Shown here piece after piece: positions 51,020 through 60,043 of a DNA stretch of 64,000 bases (within the stretch, counting starts at the first letter, position 1; every line of letters starts with the position of its first letter). The notes below the pieces were generated by a model that saw nothing but the letters and a program-made list of their open reading frames with translations, ran no database searches and was not told the DNA's origin. The position numbers and the translations under genes are program-made. Source of the stretch: Burkholderiales bacterium. Lineage in GTDB: Bacteria; Pseudomonadota; Gammaproteobacteria; Burkholderiales; Burkholderiaceae_C. The DNA is taken from positions 1,536,300 through 1,600,299 of the forward strand of contig JACRPO010000009.1 of assembly GCA_016223165.1 (NCBI GenBank), read 5' to 3'.

Positions 51020-52486
51020 GTGCGGCCCTCCGTGCGGCCCGTCATGCGGCCCGTGATGCGGCACTTCATGCGGACCTTCATGCGCCCATTCCTCCGCGGC
51101 GCGCTGCGGTCCCTGCCGCTGGCGCTGCCGCCGGCCCTGCTGCCCGGCCTGCTGCTGGCCAGCACGCTGCTGATGGCGCGCACGAGCGAGCTTGCGCCAG
51201 CGGCCGCCAAACCGGCGCGCAGCTCTGCCCACGATGCCGAAGCGCCACGTGTCGACGTCGACCGCCCGAAGCCGGTCTTTGCGCTGTTCGAGCGCCACGC
51301 GCGCGTGCACGGGCTCGCGCCGCTGCAGCCGCTGGTCGACGCCGCCGCCGCCGGCTCGACGCTGCGCCCGCCGCCCGGGCGCTATGCCGGCCCGGTGCTG
51401 CTGACCAAGCCGCTGATCATCGACGGCGGCGGCCAGGTCAGCATCGACGCCGGCGACAAGGGCACGGTCTTCGTGCTGCGCACCGACGGCGCCACGTTGC
51501 GCGGCTTGCACCTCACCGGCTCGGGCGACTCGCACGACACCGACGACGGCTGCCTGGACGTGCGCGGCCACCGCAACCGCATCGAGAACCTCGTCATCGA
51601 CAACTGCCTGTTCGGCATCGACCTCAAGCAGTCCAGCGACAACGCCCTCATCGGCAACCGCGTGCGCTCCAAGCCGCTGGCCATCGGCGTGCGCGGCGAC
51701 GGGCTGCGCCTGTGGTACAGCCACCGCAACCTGATCGAGCGCAACCAGATCGTCGACTCGCGCGACATGGTCGCTTGGTACTCCAACGGCAATGTCTACC
51801 GGGGCAATGTCGGGCGGCGCAGCCGCTATTCGATCCACTTCATGTTCGCCAATGACAACCTGGTCGAGGACAACCGCTTCTACGACAACGCCGTCGGCGT
51901 GTACTTCATGTACACCGAAGGCGGCACGCTGCGCCGCAACCTGATCTCGCACGCCACCGGCGCCACCGGCATGGCGGTCGGCTTCAAGGAGGCGAGCAAC
52001 ACCGTCGTCGAGGGCAATCAGTTCATCTACTGCGCCGTCGGCATCGGCTCGGACCTGTCGCCCTTCCAGCCCGACAGCAAGATCTGGATCCGCGGCAACC
52101 GCTTCGCCTTCAACGGCATCGCCATGCAGCTCACGAGCGAGCTCGGCGGCAACGTCGTCGAGGACAACGTCTTCGAGGGCAACCTCACCAACGTCGTGCA
52201 GGCCGGCCGCGGCAAGGCCGGCCTCAACGAGTGGCACGGCAACTTCTGGGACGACTACGCCGGCTTCGACCGCAACCACGACGGCCGCGGCGACACGCCC
52301 TACGAGCTGTACGCGTATGCCGACCGCATCTGGATCGAGCAGCCGCAGGCGCGCTTCTTCAAGACCGCGCCGGTGCTGGAGCTGCTCGACTTCCTCGAGC
52401 GGCTGGCGCCGTTCTCTTCGCCCGAACTCACGCTCGAGGACCGCCAGCCGCGCTTCGTGAAGCCGGCGCCCGAGTCGCCGGCATGA
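51020..52486 (+). CDS. nosD: NosD, periplasmic beta-helix copper-site maturation protein
   Basis: A 488-residue protein. After an N-terminal tandem repeat (MRPVMRHFMRTFMRPF) and a signal-like helix comes a CASH-type right-handed beta-helix (LIIDGGGQVSID, LRLWYSHRNLIERNQIVDSR, YSIHFMFANDNLVEDNRFYD). NosD works with the NosFY ABC transporter in building the CuZ site of NosZ. The start could be any of several Met codons in the repeat; 51020 is simply the first. It ends in an ATGA overlap with nosG. Confidence 0.92.
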   Translation: MRPSVRPVMRPVMRHFMRTFMRPFLRGALRSLPLALPPALLPGLLLASTLLMARTSELAPAAAKPARSSAHDAEAPRVDVDRPKPVFALFERHARVHGLAPLQPLVDAAAAGSTLRPPPGRYAGPVLLTKPLIIDGGGQVSIDAGDKGTVFVLRTDGATLRGLHLTGSGDSHDTDDGCLDVRGHRNRIENLVIDNCLFGIDLKQSSDNALIGNRVRSKPLAIGVRGDGLRLWYSHRNLIERNQIVDSRDMVAWYSNGNVYRGNVGRRSRYSIHFMFANDNLVEDNRFYDNAVGVYFMYTEGGTLRRNLISHATGATGMAVGFKEASNTVVEGNQFIYCAVGIGSDLSPFQPDSKIWIRGNRFAFNGIAMQLTSELGGNVVEDNVFEGNLTNVVQAGRGKAGLNEWHGNFWDDYAGFDRNHDGRGDTPYELYAYADRIWIEQPQARFFKTAPVLELLDFLERLAPFSSPELTLEDRQPRFVKPAPESPA

Positions 52487-53307
52487 ACGCGCCTCGTGGC
52501 CTGAACCTGCGCTCGCGCCAGGCGCGCCGGCGCCTGCTGCGCACCGTGCTGCTGGCCGGCGGCGTGCTCGGTGCCGGCATGTCGGGCTACCTGCCGCTCG
52601 CCTACGCCCGGCGCAAGCGCCTGCGCCCGCCTGGGGCGCTGGACGAGAAGGACTTCCTCGCCTCGTGCATCAAGTGCGGGCAATGCGTGCAGGTCTGCCC
52701 GGTGCAGGCCATCAAGCTCGCCGACCTCGTCGACGGCTTCGGTGTCGGCGCCCCCTTCATCGAGGCGCGCGACCAGGCCTGCGACTTCTCCTGCGATGCC
52801 GTGCAGTGCATCCTCGCCTGCCCGACCGGCGCACTGGTCTACCAGAAGCCGGCCTTCCTGGGCACGCGCACGGGTGCCGCCCTCGCCGCCAAGCCCGTGC
52901 TCAAGGCCAAGCAGAAAGATGCCGAGCCGACGCTGAACCTGCGCGAGCGCATAGGCGTGGCCCGCCTGACGCGACCGGAAGCCTGCCTGGCCGTGCAGGG
53001 CAAGGGTTTCAAGGGCACGGCGCGCGGCCCGGCCTTCGAAGGGCGCCTGCGCTACACGGAGGTGGACCGCTGGAAGCCGATCCGCATCGCCGCGCATCCC
53101 TACGACCTGAAGGAATGCGACCTGTGCGTGCGCGAGTGCCCGATCGGCGGCGCGATCTCGATCGAGACCTTCACCGCGGCCGACGGCAAGGTGCGCCGGC
53201 AGCCGGTGGTGCACGAACCCTGCGTCGGCTGCGGCGTGTGCGAGATGGTGTGCCCGGTGGAGCCGACCTGCATTTCGATCGAGGCGCGCGGGGGCTGGCA
53301 GACATGA
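52483..53307 (+). CDS. nosG: NosG, ferredoxin-type protein of the nos quinol dehydrogenase
   Basis: A 274-residue NapG/NosG-like protein. The basic leader RQARRRLLRTVLLAGGVLG suggests Tat export. Four 4Fe-4S clusters follow: C62-C65-C68-C72, C100-C104-C109-C113, then CDLCVRECP and CVGCGVCEMVCP. With NosH it is proposed to form a menaquinol dehydrogenase feeding NosZ in clade II organisms. Its stop overlaps the second copy of the micro-ORF linker. Confidence 0.92.
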   Translation: MNAPRGLNLRSRQARRRLLRTVLLAGGVLGAGMSGYLPLAYARRKRLRPPGALDEKDFLASCIKCGQCVQVCPVQAIKLADLVDGFGVGAPFIEARDQACDFSCDAVQCILACPTGALVYQKPAFLGTRTGAALAAKPVLKAKQKDAEPTLNLRERIGVARLTRPEACLAVQGKGFKGTARGPAFEGRLRYTEVDRWKPIRIAAHPYDLKECDLCVRECPIGGAISIETFTAADGKVRRQPVVHEPCVGCGVCEMVCPVEPTCISIEARGGWQT

Positions 53308-53408
53308 GCCCGCCGGGCCGCCCCAAGGGCGAATACCGGAGGGCGCAGCCCGAAGGTACTCCAATGAGCCGCGAAGGCCGCAGCACGCCGCGCGAGGCGC
53401 CCCGATGA
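53304..53408 (+). repeat. Repeated linker encoding a 34-codon micro-ORF (copy 2)
   Basis: ATGAGCCCGCC again overlaps the upstream stop (nosG) as ATGA. The frame MSPPGRPKGEYRRAQPEGTP continues to a TGA that overlaps the nosH ATG (ATGA at 53405). The first 60 bp match copy 1 at 45015 closely, with a 1-nt length difference, so the two peptides diverge but the double overlap is kept. Confidence 0.75.
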
Positions 53409-54388
53409 ACGCGCCCGTCGCACGCCGCCGCTTTGCCGAGCAGGTGATGGTCATGCTCGGCCGCGAGCCGCGCCGGCCGGCGCTGCAGACCGAGCAGGCG
53501 ATCCAGGTGCACGAGATCAAGCGCGCCCGCCCCAAGGCCGAGGTGCGCGCCGCCATCGAGCAGGCGCATGCCGAGCCGCGCGGCCACAAGTGGCGCAACC
53601 GGCGCTGGGCCGTGCTCATCGCCGCCAACCTGCTGTTCACGATCTCCTACGCGCTCGACATCCAGGTGCTCGAGGGTGCGCTCACGGCCTCGCGCTTCAT
53701 CGGCTTCCACCTCATCGACCTGAACTCGGCGCTGCAGGTGATGCTGGCGCACAAGCACGTCATCACCAACCTCGTCATCGGCACGCTCACCGTGGCCACC
53801 GGCTGGATGCTGCTGGGCGGGCGCACGTTCTGCTCCTGGGTCTGCCCCTACCACTTCGCGGCCGAATGGGCGGAGAAGCTGCACCTGTGGCTGGCGGCGC
53901 GCAAGCTGGTGAGCGACCAGCAGATGAACCGCGGCCTGCGCGCCGTCTTCTGGCTGGTCTTCGCGCTCGCGGCGTTGGCCACCGGCTACACCGTGTTCGA
54001 GGCCATCTCGCCCACCGGCATCCTCTCGCGCGCGCTCATCTACGGCCCCGGGCTGGCGCTGCTGTGGGTGGCGGCGCTGCTGCTGTTCGAGGTGGTGATC
54101 TCGCGCCGCGCCTGGTGCCGCTATGCCTGCCCGATCGGCCTCACCTACGGCGTCGTCGGCATCCTCTCGCCGGTGCGCGTCAAGTACAACCTGAACAACT
54201 GCCTGCACGAGGGCGACTGCCGCAAGGTCTGCCTCGTGCCGCATGTGCTCGACACCGTCATCAAGGGCCGCGCCACCGACACCGAGGTGCCGCTCGGGCC
54301 CGACTGCACGCGCTGCGGCCTGTGCGTCGACGCCTGCCCCACCGGTTCCTTGACATTCGACATCAAGGGCTTGTCCAGGCTCCTTTAG
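53405..54388 (+). CDS. nosH: NosH, membrane iron-sulfur protein of the nos quinol dehydrogenase
   Basis: A 327-residue NapH/NosH-type protein. A polar N-terminus of about 70 residues leads to four or five helices. Cytoplasmic cysteine motifs CSWVCPYH and CRYACPIGLTYG follow. Two C-terminal 4Fe-4S clusters are CLHEGDCRKVC and CTRCGLCVDACP. It is the predicted membrane partner of NosG for quinol oxidation. The polar N-terminus is longer than usual. Confidence 0.93.
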   Translation: MNAPVARRRFAEQVMVMLGREPRRPALQTEQAIQVHEIKRARPKAEVRAAIEQAHAEPRGHKWRNRRWAVLIAANLLFTISYALDIQVLEGALTASRFIGFHLIDLNSALQVMLAHKHVITNLVIGTLTVATGWMLLGGRTFCSWVCPYHFAAEWAEKLHLWLAARKLVSDQQMNRGLRAVFWLVFALAALATGYTVFEAISPTGILSRALIYGPGLALLWVAALLLFEVVISRRAWCRYACPIGLTYGVVGILSPVRVKYNLNNCLHEGDCRKVCLVPHVLDTVIKGRATDTEVPLGPDCTRCGLCVDACPTGSLTFDIKGLSRLL

Positions 54389-54398
54389 CGTCGCGCCC

Positions 54399-55315
<917 letters not shown>

Positions 55316-55319
<4 letters not shown>

Positions 55320-55834
55320 AGCGGCGCGCCTGGCTGCAACGAGCGGGCGTGCTCGGCCCGCTCGGCCCACTCGGCTCATTCGCCCCGTTCGGCTCGCTCG
55401 GCCTGGCCGCGTTCGCCTGCGGCGCCGCCGGCTGCAGCCGCAGCGACGAGAGCTGGCCCGAAGGCATGCGGCCGATCAAGTGGGACCGCGACACCTGCGC
55501 GCGCTGCAGCATGGTCATCTCCGACCCGCGCTTCGCGGTGCAGGTGCGCGGCGGCCCGCGCGACGAGACCTTCAAGTTCGACGACATCGGCTGCGCCGTG
55601 ATGTTGGGCATCGAGAAGCGGGCGCAGCACCCGTGGTTGAACGATGCCGCGGTCCGCTGGTGGGTGGCCGACGTCGCGAGCGAAGGCAAGCGCTGGCTGA
55701 ATGCGCGTCAGGCGCACTTCGTGGGCGGCATGCATTCGCCGATGGGCTACGACTTCGCCGCCTTCGCCAGCGCGCAGCCGGGCAGCGTCGGCTTCGAGGC
55801 CATGCTGGCGCAGGTACGGGAGGGCGGCCGATGA
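55316..55834 (+). CDS. nosL: NosL, copper lipoprotein chaperone
   Basis: A 172-residue lipoprotein with lipobox AAGC (C40) and the NosL copper motif C61-x2-C64-x-M66 (CARCSM). VHFVGG-like ending FVGGMHSPMGYDFAAFA is family-typical. It donates Cu(I) for NosZ maturation. The leader contains a Gly-Pro-Leu/Ser repeat (GVLGPLGPLGSFAPFGSLGL) encoded by a short tandem repeat. It overlaps nosF and nosY by ATGA on both sides. Confidence 0.95.
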
Positions 55835-56694
55835 AGTCGCGGAGCTCGCTGAGTTCGCGCAGCTCGCGCAGCTCGCTGTGGCTCACCGCCCGGCTCGACA
55901 TCGTCGAGTCGCTGCGCGCGCGCTGGTTCCTCATCTACACGCTCGTCTTCGGCGGCATCGTGGCGCTGCTGTTCCTGTTCGGCCTCACGGAGAGCCGCGT
56001 GCTCGGCTTCATCGGCCTGTCGCGCCTGCTCGTCACCTACATCCAGCTGACGATGGCGATCCTGCCGATCTTCGTGCTGGTCACCACCGTGCGTTCGGTG
56101 GCCGGCGACCGCGAGGCGGGTGTCTACGAATACCTGCTGGCCTTGCCGGTGTCGCTGGCCGGCTGGTTCTGGGGCAAGTTCGTCGGCCGCTACCTCGTCA
56201 TCTTCCTGCCCGTGTTCGGCGCCATGGTGCTGGCGGTGGCGATCGCGCTCGTGCGCGGCATCGAGGTGCCCTGGGGCATCTTCGGCTACTACACGGCGCT
56301 GCTGGCGGTGATGTGCGGCTGCTTCCTCGGCATCGGCATGCTGATCTCGGTGCTGGCGCGCAGCACCGACATGGCGCAGGGCGCGGCCTTCCTCGTCTGG
56401 CTCACCTTCCTGCTCTTCCTCGACCTCATCCTGCTCGGCGTGATGATCCAGGGCCGCATGGCGCCCGAGATGGCGGTGACGCTGGCGCTGGCCAACCCGC
56501 TGCAGGTGTTCCGCACCGCGGCGCTGGCGCTGTTCGACCCGCAGCTCATCGTGCTCGGGCCCTCGGCCTACGTCATCCTCGACCTCTTCGGCGCCGCCGG
56601 CTACAAGGCCTTCGCACTCGCTTACCCGAGCGGGCTCGGGCTCGCGGCGGCGGCGCTGGGCTATGCGCTGTTCCGCCGCGGAGACCTGCCGTGA
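55831..56694 (+). CDS. nosY: NosY, ABC transporter permease
   Basis: A 287-residue permease with six predicted helices (ABC2 type): RWFLIYTLVFGGIVALLFLF, AILPIFVLVTTVRSVAGDRE and MLISVLARSTDMAQGAAFLV are characteristic. It partners with NosF. The N-terminus MKSRSSLSSRSSRSSLW is a Ser/Arg repeat encoded by GAGCTCGCTGAGTTCGCGC-type units. Its stop overlaps the GTG start of the thioredoxin-like gene. Confidence 0.95.
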   Translation: MKSRSSLSSRSSRSSLWLTARLDIVESLRARWFLIYTLVFGGIVALLFLFGLTESRVLGFIGLSRLLVTYIQLTMAILPIFVLVTTVRSVAGDREAGVYEYLLALPVSLAGWFWGKFVGRYLVIFLPVFGAMVLAVAIALVRGIEVPWGIFGYYTALLAVMCGCFLGIGMLISVLARSTDMAQGAAFLVWLTFLLFLDLILLGVMIQGRMAPEMAVTLALANPLQVFRTAALALFDPQLIVLGPSAYVILDLFGAAGYKAFALAYPSGLGLAAAALGYALFRRGDLP

Positions 56695-57293
56695 GCCACC
56701 GGGCCGCCGGGCCGCCCAGCGAAGCGAATGCCGGAGCGCCCCGGCGCGAGGGTCGTCCTGTCAGGCGCGAGTTGCTGTCGGCGTTGCTGCTGGGCGCGCT
56801 GATGCCGCAGCGCGGCTTCGCACAGGGCGCGCTTGCGCGTCCGCCGGCGCTGACGCTGGTCGAGCCCGGTCGCATCGACAGCGCACCGCTCTTCAACGGC
56901 ACCTACGTCGACCTCGACAACCGCGCCGCGCGGCTGGCGCGGCCCGCCGGCCGCGGGCTGATCGCCAACTTCTGGGCCCGCTGGTGCGGGCCGTGCAAGG
57001 TGGAGATCCCCGAGCTGGCCGCGCTGCACGCGCGCCGCACCGGCGTCGACGTGCTCGGCATCAACATCGAAGCCGACCCGGCACCGGTGCGCGATTTCGC
57101 GCGCGCCTACGAGATCGACTACCCCGTGCTGCTGGCGCGCGAGCCGCTCGCGATGATGCGCGCGCTCGGCAATCAGCGCGCCGGCCTGCCGTTCACGGTG
57201 GTGCTCGACCGCCGCGGCAGCGTGGTCGCCTTGCGGCTGGGCGTGCTGGCCGGCGAGCAGCTCGAGGCGGCCACCCGCCTCGCGCTGGCCTGA
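56691..57293 (+). CDS. Exported thioredoxin-like protein (TlpA/ResA type)
   Basis: A 200-residue protein starting at GTG within the nosY stop. The first 24 residues (VSHRAAGPPSEANAGAPRRE) look like a diverged third copy of the micro-ORF linker fused in frame to the gene. A signal-like helix (LLSALLLGALMPQRGFAQ) then leads to a thioredoxin fold with W98CGPC102. It is probably a periplasmic disulfide reductase keeping copper-site Cys of NosL, SCO or NosZ reduced. Confidence 0.85.
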   Translation: MSHRAAGPPSEANAGAPRREGRPVRRELLSALLLGALMPQRGFAQGALARPPALTLVEPGRIDSAPLFNGTYVDLDNRAARLARPAGRGLIANFWARWCGPCKVEIPELAALHARRTGVDVLGINIEADPAPVRDFARAYEIDYPVLLAREPLAMMRALGNQRAGLPFTVVLDRRGSVVALRLGVLAGEQLEAATRLALA

Positions 57294-57329
57294 GCGCCGA
57301 AACACCGAGAGGCCGAGAGGCGGAGCGCC

Positions 57330-58154
57330 GTGCAGGCAGCCCCCTTCGAAACCATGGACGACAGCCCCGACATCGATCGCAGCTTCGGCGCGCAAAGCGT
57401 CGCCAGCGACGAGCGGCGTGCGCGCATCCGCCGCGTCTTCGAGGCCGTGGCGCCGCGCTACGACCTCATGAACGACCTCATGAGCGGAGGCCTGCACCGC
57501 GGGTGGAAGCGCACGCTGGCGCGGCGCGTGGCGGCATGCAGCGGCCAGGTGATCGACCTCGCCGGCGGCACCGGCGACGTCGCCCGCCTGCTGCTCGGCC
57601 CCGGCCGGCAGGTGACAGTGATCGACCCGAGCACGGCGATGATGGACATCGGCCGCCGGCGCCGCGGCATGCAGGGCGTGCACTGGTTGCACGGCGAGGC
57701 CGAGCAGCTGCCGCTGGCCGATGCCAGCGTCGACCTGCTGGTGGTCTCCTTCGGGTTGCGCAATGCCACGCAGTTGTTTCGTTCGCTGCAGGAGGTCCGC
57801 CGCGTGCTCAAGCCCGGGGCGCACTTCGCCTGCCTGGAGTTCTCGCGCCCGCGCGCCTGGCTGGCGCCGGCCTACGACCTGCACTCGCGCTGGGTGATCC
57901 CGGCCCTGGGCGCTGCCGTGGCGCGCCACCCCGAGGCCTACCGCTATCTCGTCGAGTCGATCCGGCGTTTTCCCGACCAGGCCGAGTTCGCGACCCTGCT
58001 GCGACAGGCCGGCTTCGCCGAGGTGCACTTCGAGGACCTGCTCTTCGGCATCGCCTGCCTGCACTTCGGCACCTGTCCGCACGAGTTCGCACGAGTTCGC
58101 ACGAGTCCGCACGAGTCCGCACGAGTCAGCACGAGTCAGCAGCAGTTCGCATGA
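57330..58154 (+). CDS. UbiE/MenG-type quinone methyltransferase
   Basis: A 274-residue SAM-dependent C-methyltransferase starting at GTG (alternatively ATG at 57354). The motifs VFEAVAPRYDLMNDLMSGG, DLAGGTGD and VVSFGLRNAT are those of UbiE/MenG. It methylates demethylmenaquinone or the ubiquinone precursor. Together with a MenA-like gene immediately downstream it suggests menaquinone synthesis linked to the NosGH quinol dehydrogenase. The last 25 residues (CPHEFARVRTSPHESARVST) come from a decamer tandem repeat and are not family sequence. A housekeeping ubiE presumably exists elsewhere. Confidence 0.88.
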   Translation: MQAAPFETMDDSPDIDRSFGAQSVASDERRARIRRVFEAVAPRYDLMNDLMSGGLHRGWKRTLARRVAACSGQVIDLAGGTGDVARLLLGPGRQVTVIDPSTAMMDIGRRRRGMQGVHWLHGEAEQLPLADASVDLLVVSFGLRNATQLFRSLQEVRRVLKPGAHFACLEFSRPRAWLAPAYDLHSRWVIPALGAAVARHPEAYRYLVESIRRFPDQAEFATLLRQAGFAEVHFEDLLFGIACLHFGTCPHEFARVRTSPHESARVSTSQQQFA

Positions 58155-58163
58155 ATCCGCATG
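58078..58163 (+). repeat. Decamer tandem repeat spanning the menG stop and menA start
   Basis: Eight consecutive 10-bp units run from 58081 to 58160: ACGAGTTCGC x2, ACGAGTCCGC x2, ACGAGTCAGC x2, AGCAGTTCGC, ATGAATCCGC. The menG stop lies in the eighth unit and the menA ATG begins the ninth. Because 10 is not a multiple of 3, gain or loss of a unit shifts the MenG C-terminal frame. Confidence 0.9.
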
Positions 58164-59123
58164 AAGGCTGAGCCCTCCAGCGCCGGCGGCGCACCGCCCC
58201 CCGCGGCGCCCGCCCCCTCGGCGGCAACGTCATCGCCCGGCGTCGCGCTGACGCGCTGGCGCGTGGGCGTCGCCGCGATGCGCCCGCGCACGCTCAGCCT
58301 GGCAGTGACGCCGGTGCTGCTCGGCTCGGCGCTCGCCTGGGCCGAGGGCGCACCGCTGCACCTGGCGGCGCTGCTGGCCGCGCTCGCCTGCGCGCTGCTC
58401 ATCCAGATCGGCACCAACCTGCACAACGACGTGGCCGACTTCAAGCGCGGCACCGACGACAGCCGGCGCATCGGGCCGCTGCGCGTCACCGCCGCCGGCT
58501 GGGTGCGGCCCGAGACCATGGTGCGCGCGAGCATCGGCTGCTTCGTCGCCGCCTTGCTGCTCGGCGTGACGCTGGTGGATATCGGCGGCTGGCCGATCCT
58601 GCTCGCCGGCCTGGCCTCGCTGGCCGCGGGCTGGTGCTACTCGGGCGGCCCGCGGCCGATCTCGCACGGCGCCTGGGGCGAGCTCTTCGTGCTCGTCTTC
58701 TTCGGGCTCGTGGCGGTGGCCGGCAGCCACTGGCTGCAAAGCGGCACGCCGGCGCTCGACGCCTGGATCGGCGGCGCCGCGCTCGGCTTGCCGGCAGCGG
58801 CGGTGCTGCTGGTCAACAACTACCGCGACCTCGAGGGCGACCTGCGCAGCGGCCGCTGCACGCTGGTGGCGCGGCTGGGGAGCGCGCGCGCACGCCGCGT
58901 CTACGCGGCACTGATGCTGCTGCCGGCGCTGCCCGTGCTGGCGCTGGCCTGGCGCGGCCGCCCCGGTGCGCTGCTGGCGCTGCTGGTGCTGCCCTTCGCC
59001 ATCCGGCTGGTGCGCCGGCTCGGTCGGCAGCCCCCCGGGCCGTGGCTGAACGCACAGCTCGCCGCCACCGCAAAGGCGAGCGCGCTGCTCGGCCTGCTGC
59101 TGGCCGCCGGGGTGATGTGGTGA
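58161..59123 (+). CDS. MenA-like 1,4-dihydroxy-2-naphthoate prenyltransferase
   Basis: A 320-residue UbiA-superfamily protein with about eight helices. The first Mg-diphosphate motif is NLHNDVADFKRGTDD (N89, D90, D93). The second is NNYRDLEGDLRSG (D223), followed by TLVARLG. This second motif form is typical of MenA, not UbiA or CtaB. It would attach the isoprenoid tail to DHNA, giving demethylmenaquinone for the adjacent MenG. Its presence in a nos cluster with NosG and NosH is notable. Confidence 0.85.
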   Translation: MKAEPSSAGGAPPPAAPAPSAATSSPGVALTRWRVGVAAMRPRTLSLAVTPVLLGSALAWAEGAPLHLAALLAALACALLIQIGTNLHNDVADFKRGTDDSRRIGPLRVTAAGWVRPETMVRASIGCFVAALLLGVTLVDIGGWPILLAGLASLAAGWCYSGGPRPISHGAWGELFVLVFFGLVAVAGSHWLQSGTPALDAWIGGAALGLPAAAVLLVNNYRDLEGDLRSGRCTLVARLGSARARRVYAALMLLPALPVLALAWRGRPGALLALLVLPFAIRLVRRLGRQPPGPWLNAQLAATAKASALLGLLLAAGVMW

Positions 59124-59142
59124 GCACGCAAGTGAGCGCGCC

Positions 59143-60039
59143 ATGAGCACGCAGGTCGTGAGCGTGGCGCTGCCGCTGGCGCTCGCCTTCATCATGTTCT
59201 ATCTCGGCCTCACGCTGCGGGTGGCCGACTTCCGCGGTGTGCTGGCGCGGCCGCGCGCGCTGGCCGTCGGTCTCGCGGGCCAGGTGCTGCTCGTGCCCCT
59301 GCTCGGCTATGCCGTGGCGCGCGGTGCGGCACTCGAGCCGACGCTGGCGGTGGGCCTGATGGTGCTCGCGGCCTGCCCCGGCGGCGTCAGCTCGGGGCTG
59401 CTCACGCACCTGGCGCGCGGCGAGGTGGCGCTGTCGATCGTGCTCACCGCGCTGAGCAGCGTGGCGGCCATGCTGACGCTGCCGCTGGTGCTCGACTTCG
59501 CGCTGCAGCACTTCGCCGGCCGTTCGCTGCAGGGGGAGCTGCCGCTCGCCGACACGGTGCGCCGCATCTTCGTGCTCACCACCGTGCCGGTGCTCGCCGG
59601 CATGGCCTTGCGCGCCTGGCGGCCGCGCTGGATCGCGCGCGTGGAGCCGGCGGCGGGGCGCGCGGCGACGGCGCTCTTCGTGGCCATCGTGCTGGCCACC
59701 TTCTGGTCGCAGCGCACGGCGCTGCTGCAGCACCTGCCCACGCTCGGGCCGGCCTGCATCGCACTCAACGCGCTCATCCTCGGCCTCGCGTGGCTGGGCG
59801 CCGGCGCCGCCGGCCTCGAGCGGCGCGACCGCATCGCCGTGGCCACCGAGTGCGGCCTGCAGAACTCGGCGCTTGGCATCTACGTCACGGTGGAGCTGCT
59901 GCACGCGCCCGCGATGAGCGTGCCGAGCGTCGTCTACGCCTTGCTGATGAACGCCGGCGCATTGCTGTTCGTGGGCTGGATGCGACGCCGGAAGGCGGCC
60001 ACCACCGGGGCAGGTGCCGGTGCAGCGGACGTCGCCTGA
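59143..60039 (+). CDS. Bile acid:sodium symporter (BASS) family transporter
   Basis: A 298-residue membrane protein with about nine helices. The BASS motifs are MFYLGLTLRVADF at the start, LAACPGGVSSGLLTHLARG in the first unwound helix and ATECGLQNSALGIYV in the second. It probably carries an organic anion with sodium; the substrate is unknown. It sits between menA and a second nosD, 19 bp after menA and 4 bp before nosD2. That suggests a cluster role, for example export or import of a quinone precursor or small acid, but this is speculative. Confidence 0.85.
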   Translation: MSTQVVSVALPLALAFIMFYLGLTLRVADFRGVLARPRALAVGLAGQVLLVPLLGYAVARGAALEPTLAVGLMVLAACPGGVSSGLLTHLARGEVALSIVLTALSSVAAMLTLPLVLDFALQHFAGRSLQGELPLADTVRRIFVLTTVPVLAGMALRAWRPRWIARVEPAAGRAATALFVAIVLATFWSQRTALLQHLPTLGPACIALNALILGLAWLGAGAAGLERRDRIAVATECGLQNSALGIYVTVELLHAPAMSVPSVVYALLMNAGALLFVGWMRRRKAATTGAGAGAADVA

Positions 60040-60043
60040 GGCC

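Noticed and set aside
54350..54366. TTGAC and ATCAA half-sites near the end of nosH
   Set aside because: The spacer is 7 nt instead of 4 and the site is inside the nosH coding sequence, so it is not a credible Fnr/Dnr site.
58078..58163. Decamer array considered as a CRISPR-like or iteron array
   Set aside because: Units are contiguous without spacers, lie inside coding sequence, and no cas or rep gene is present.
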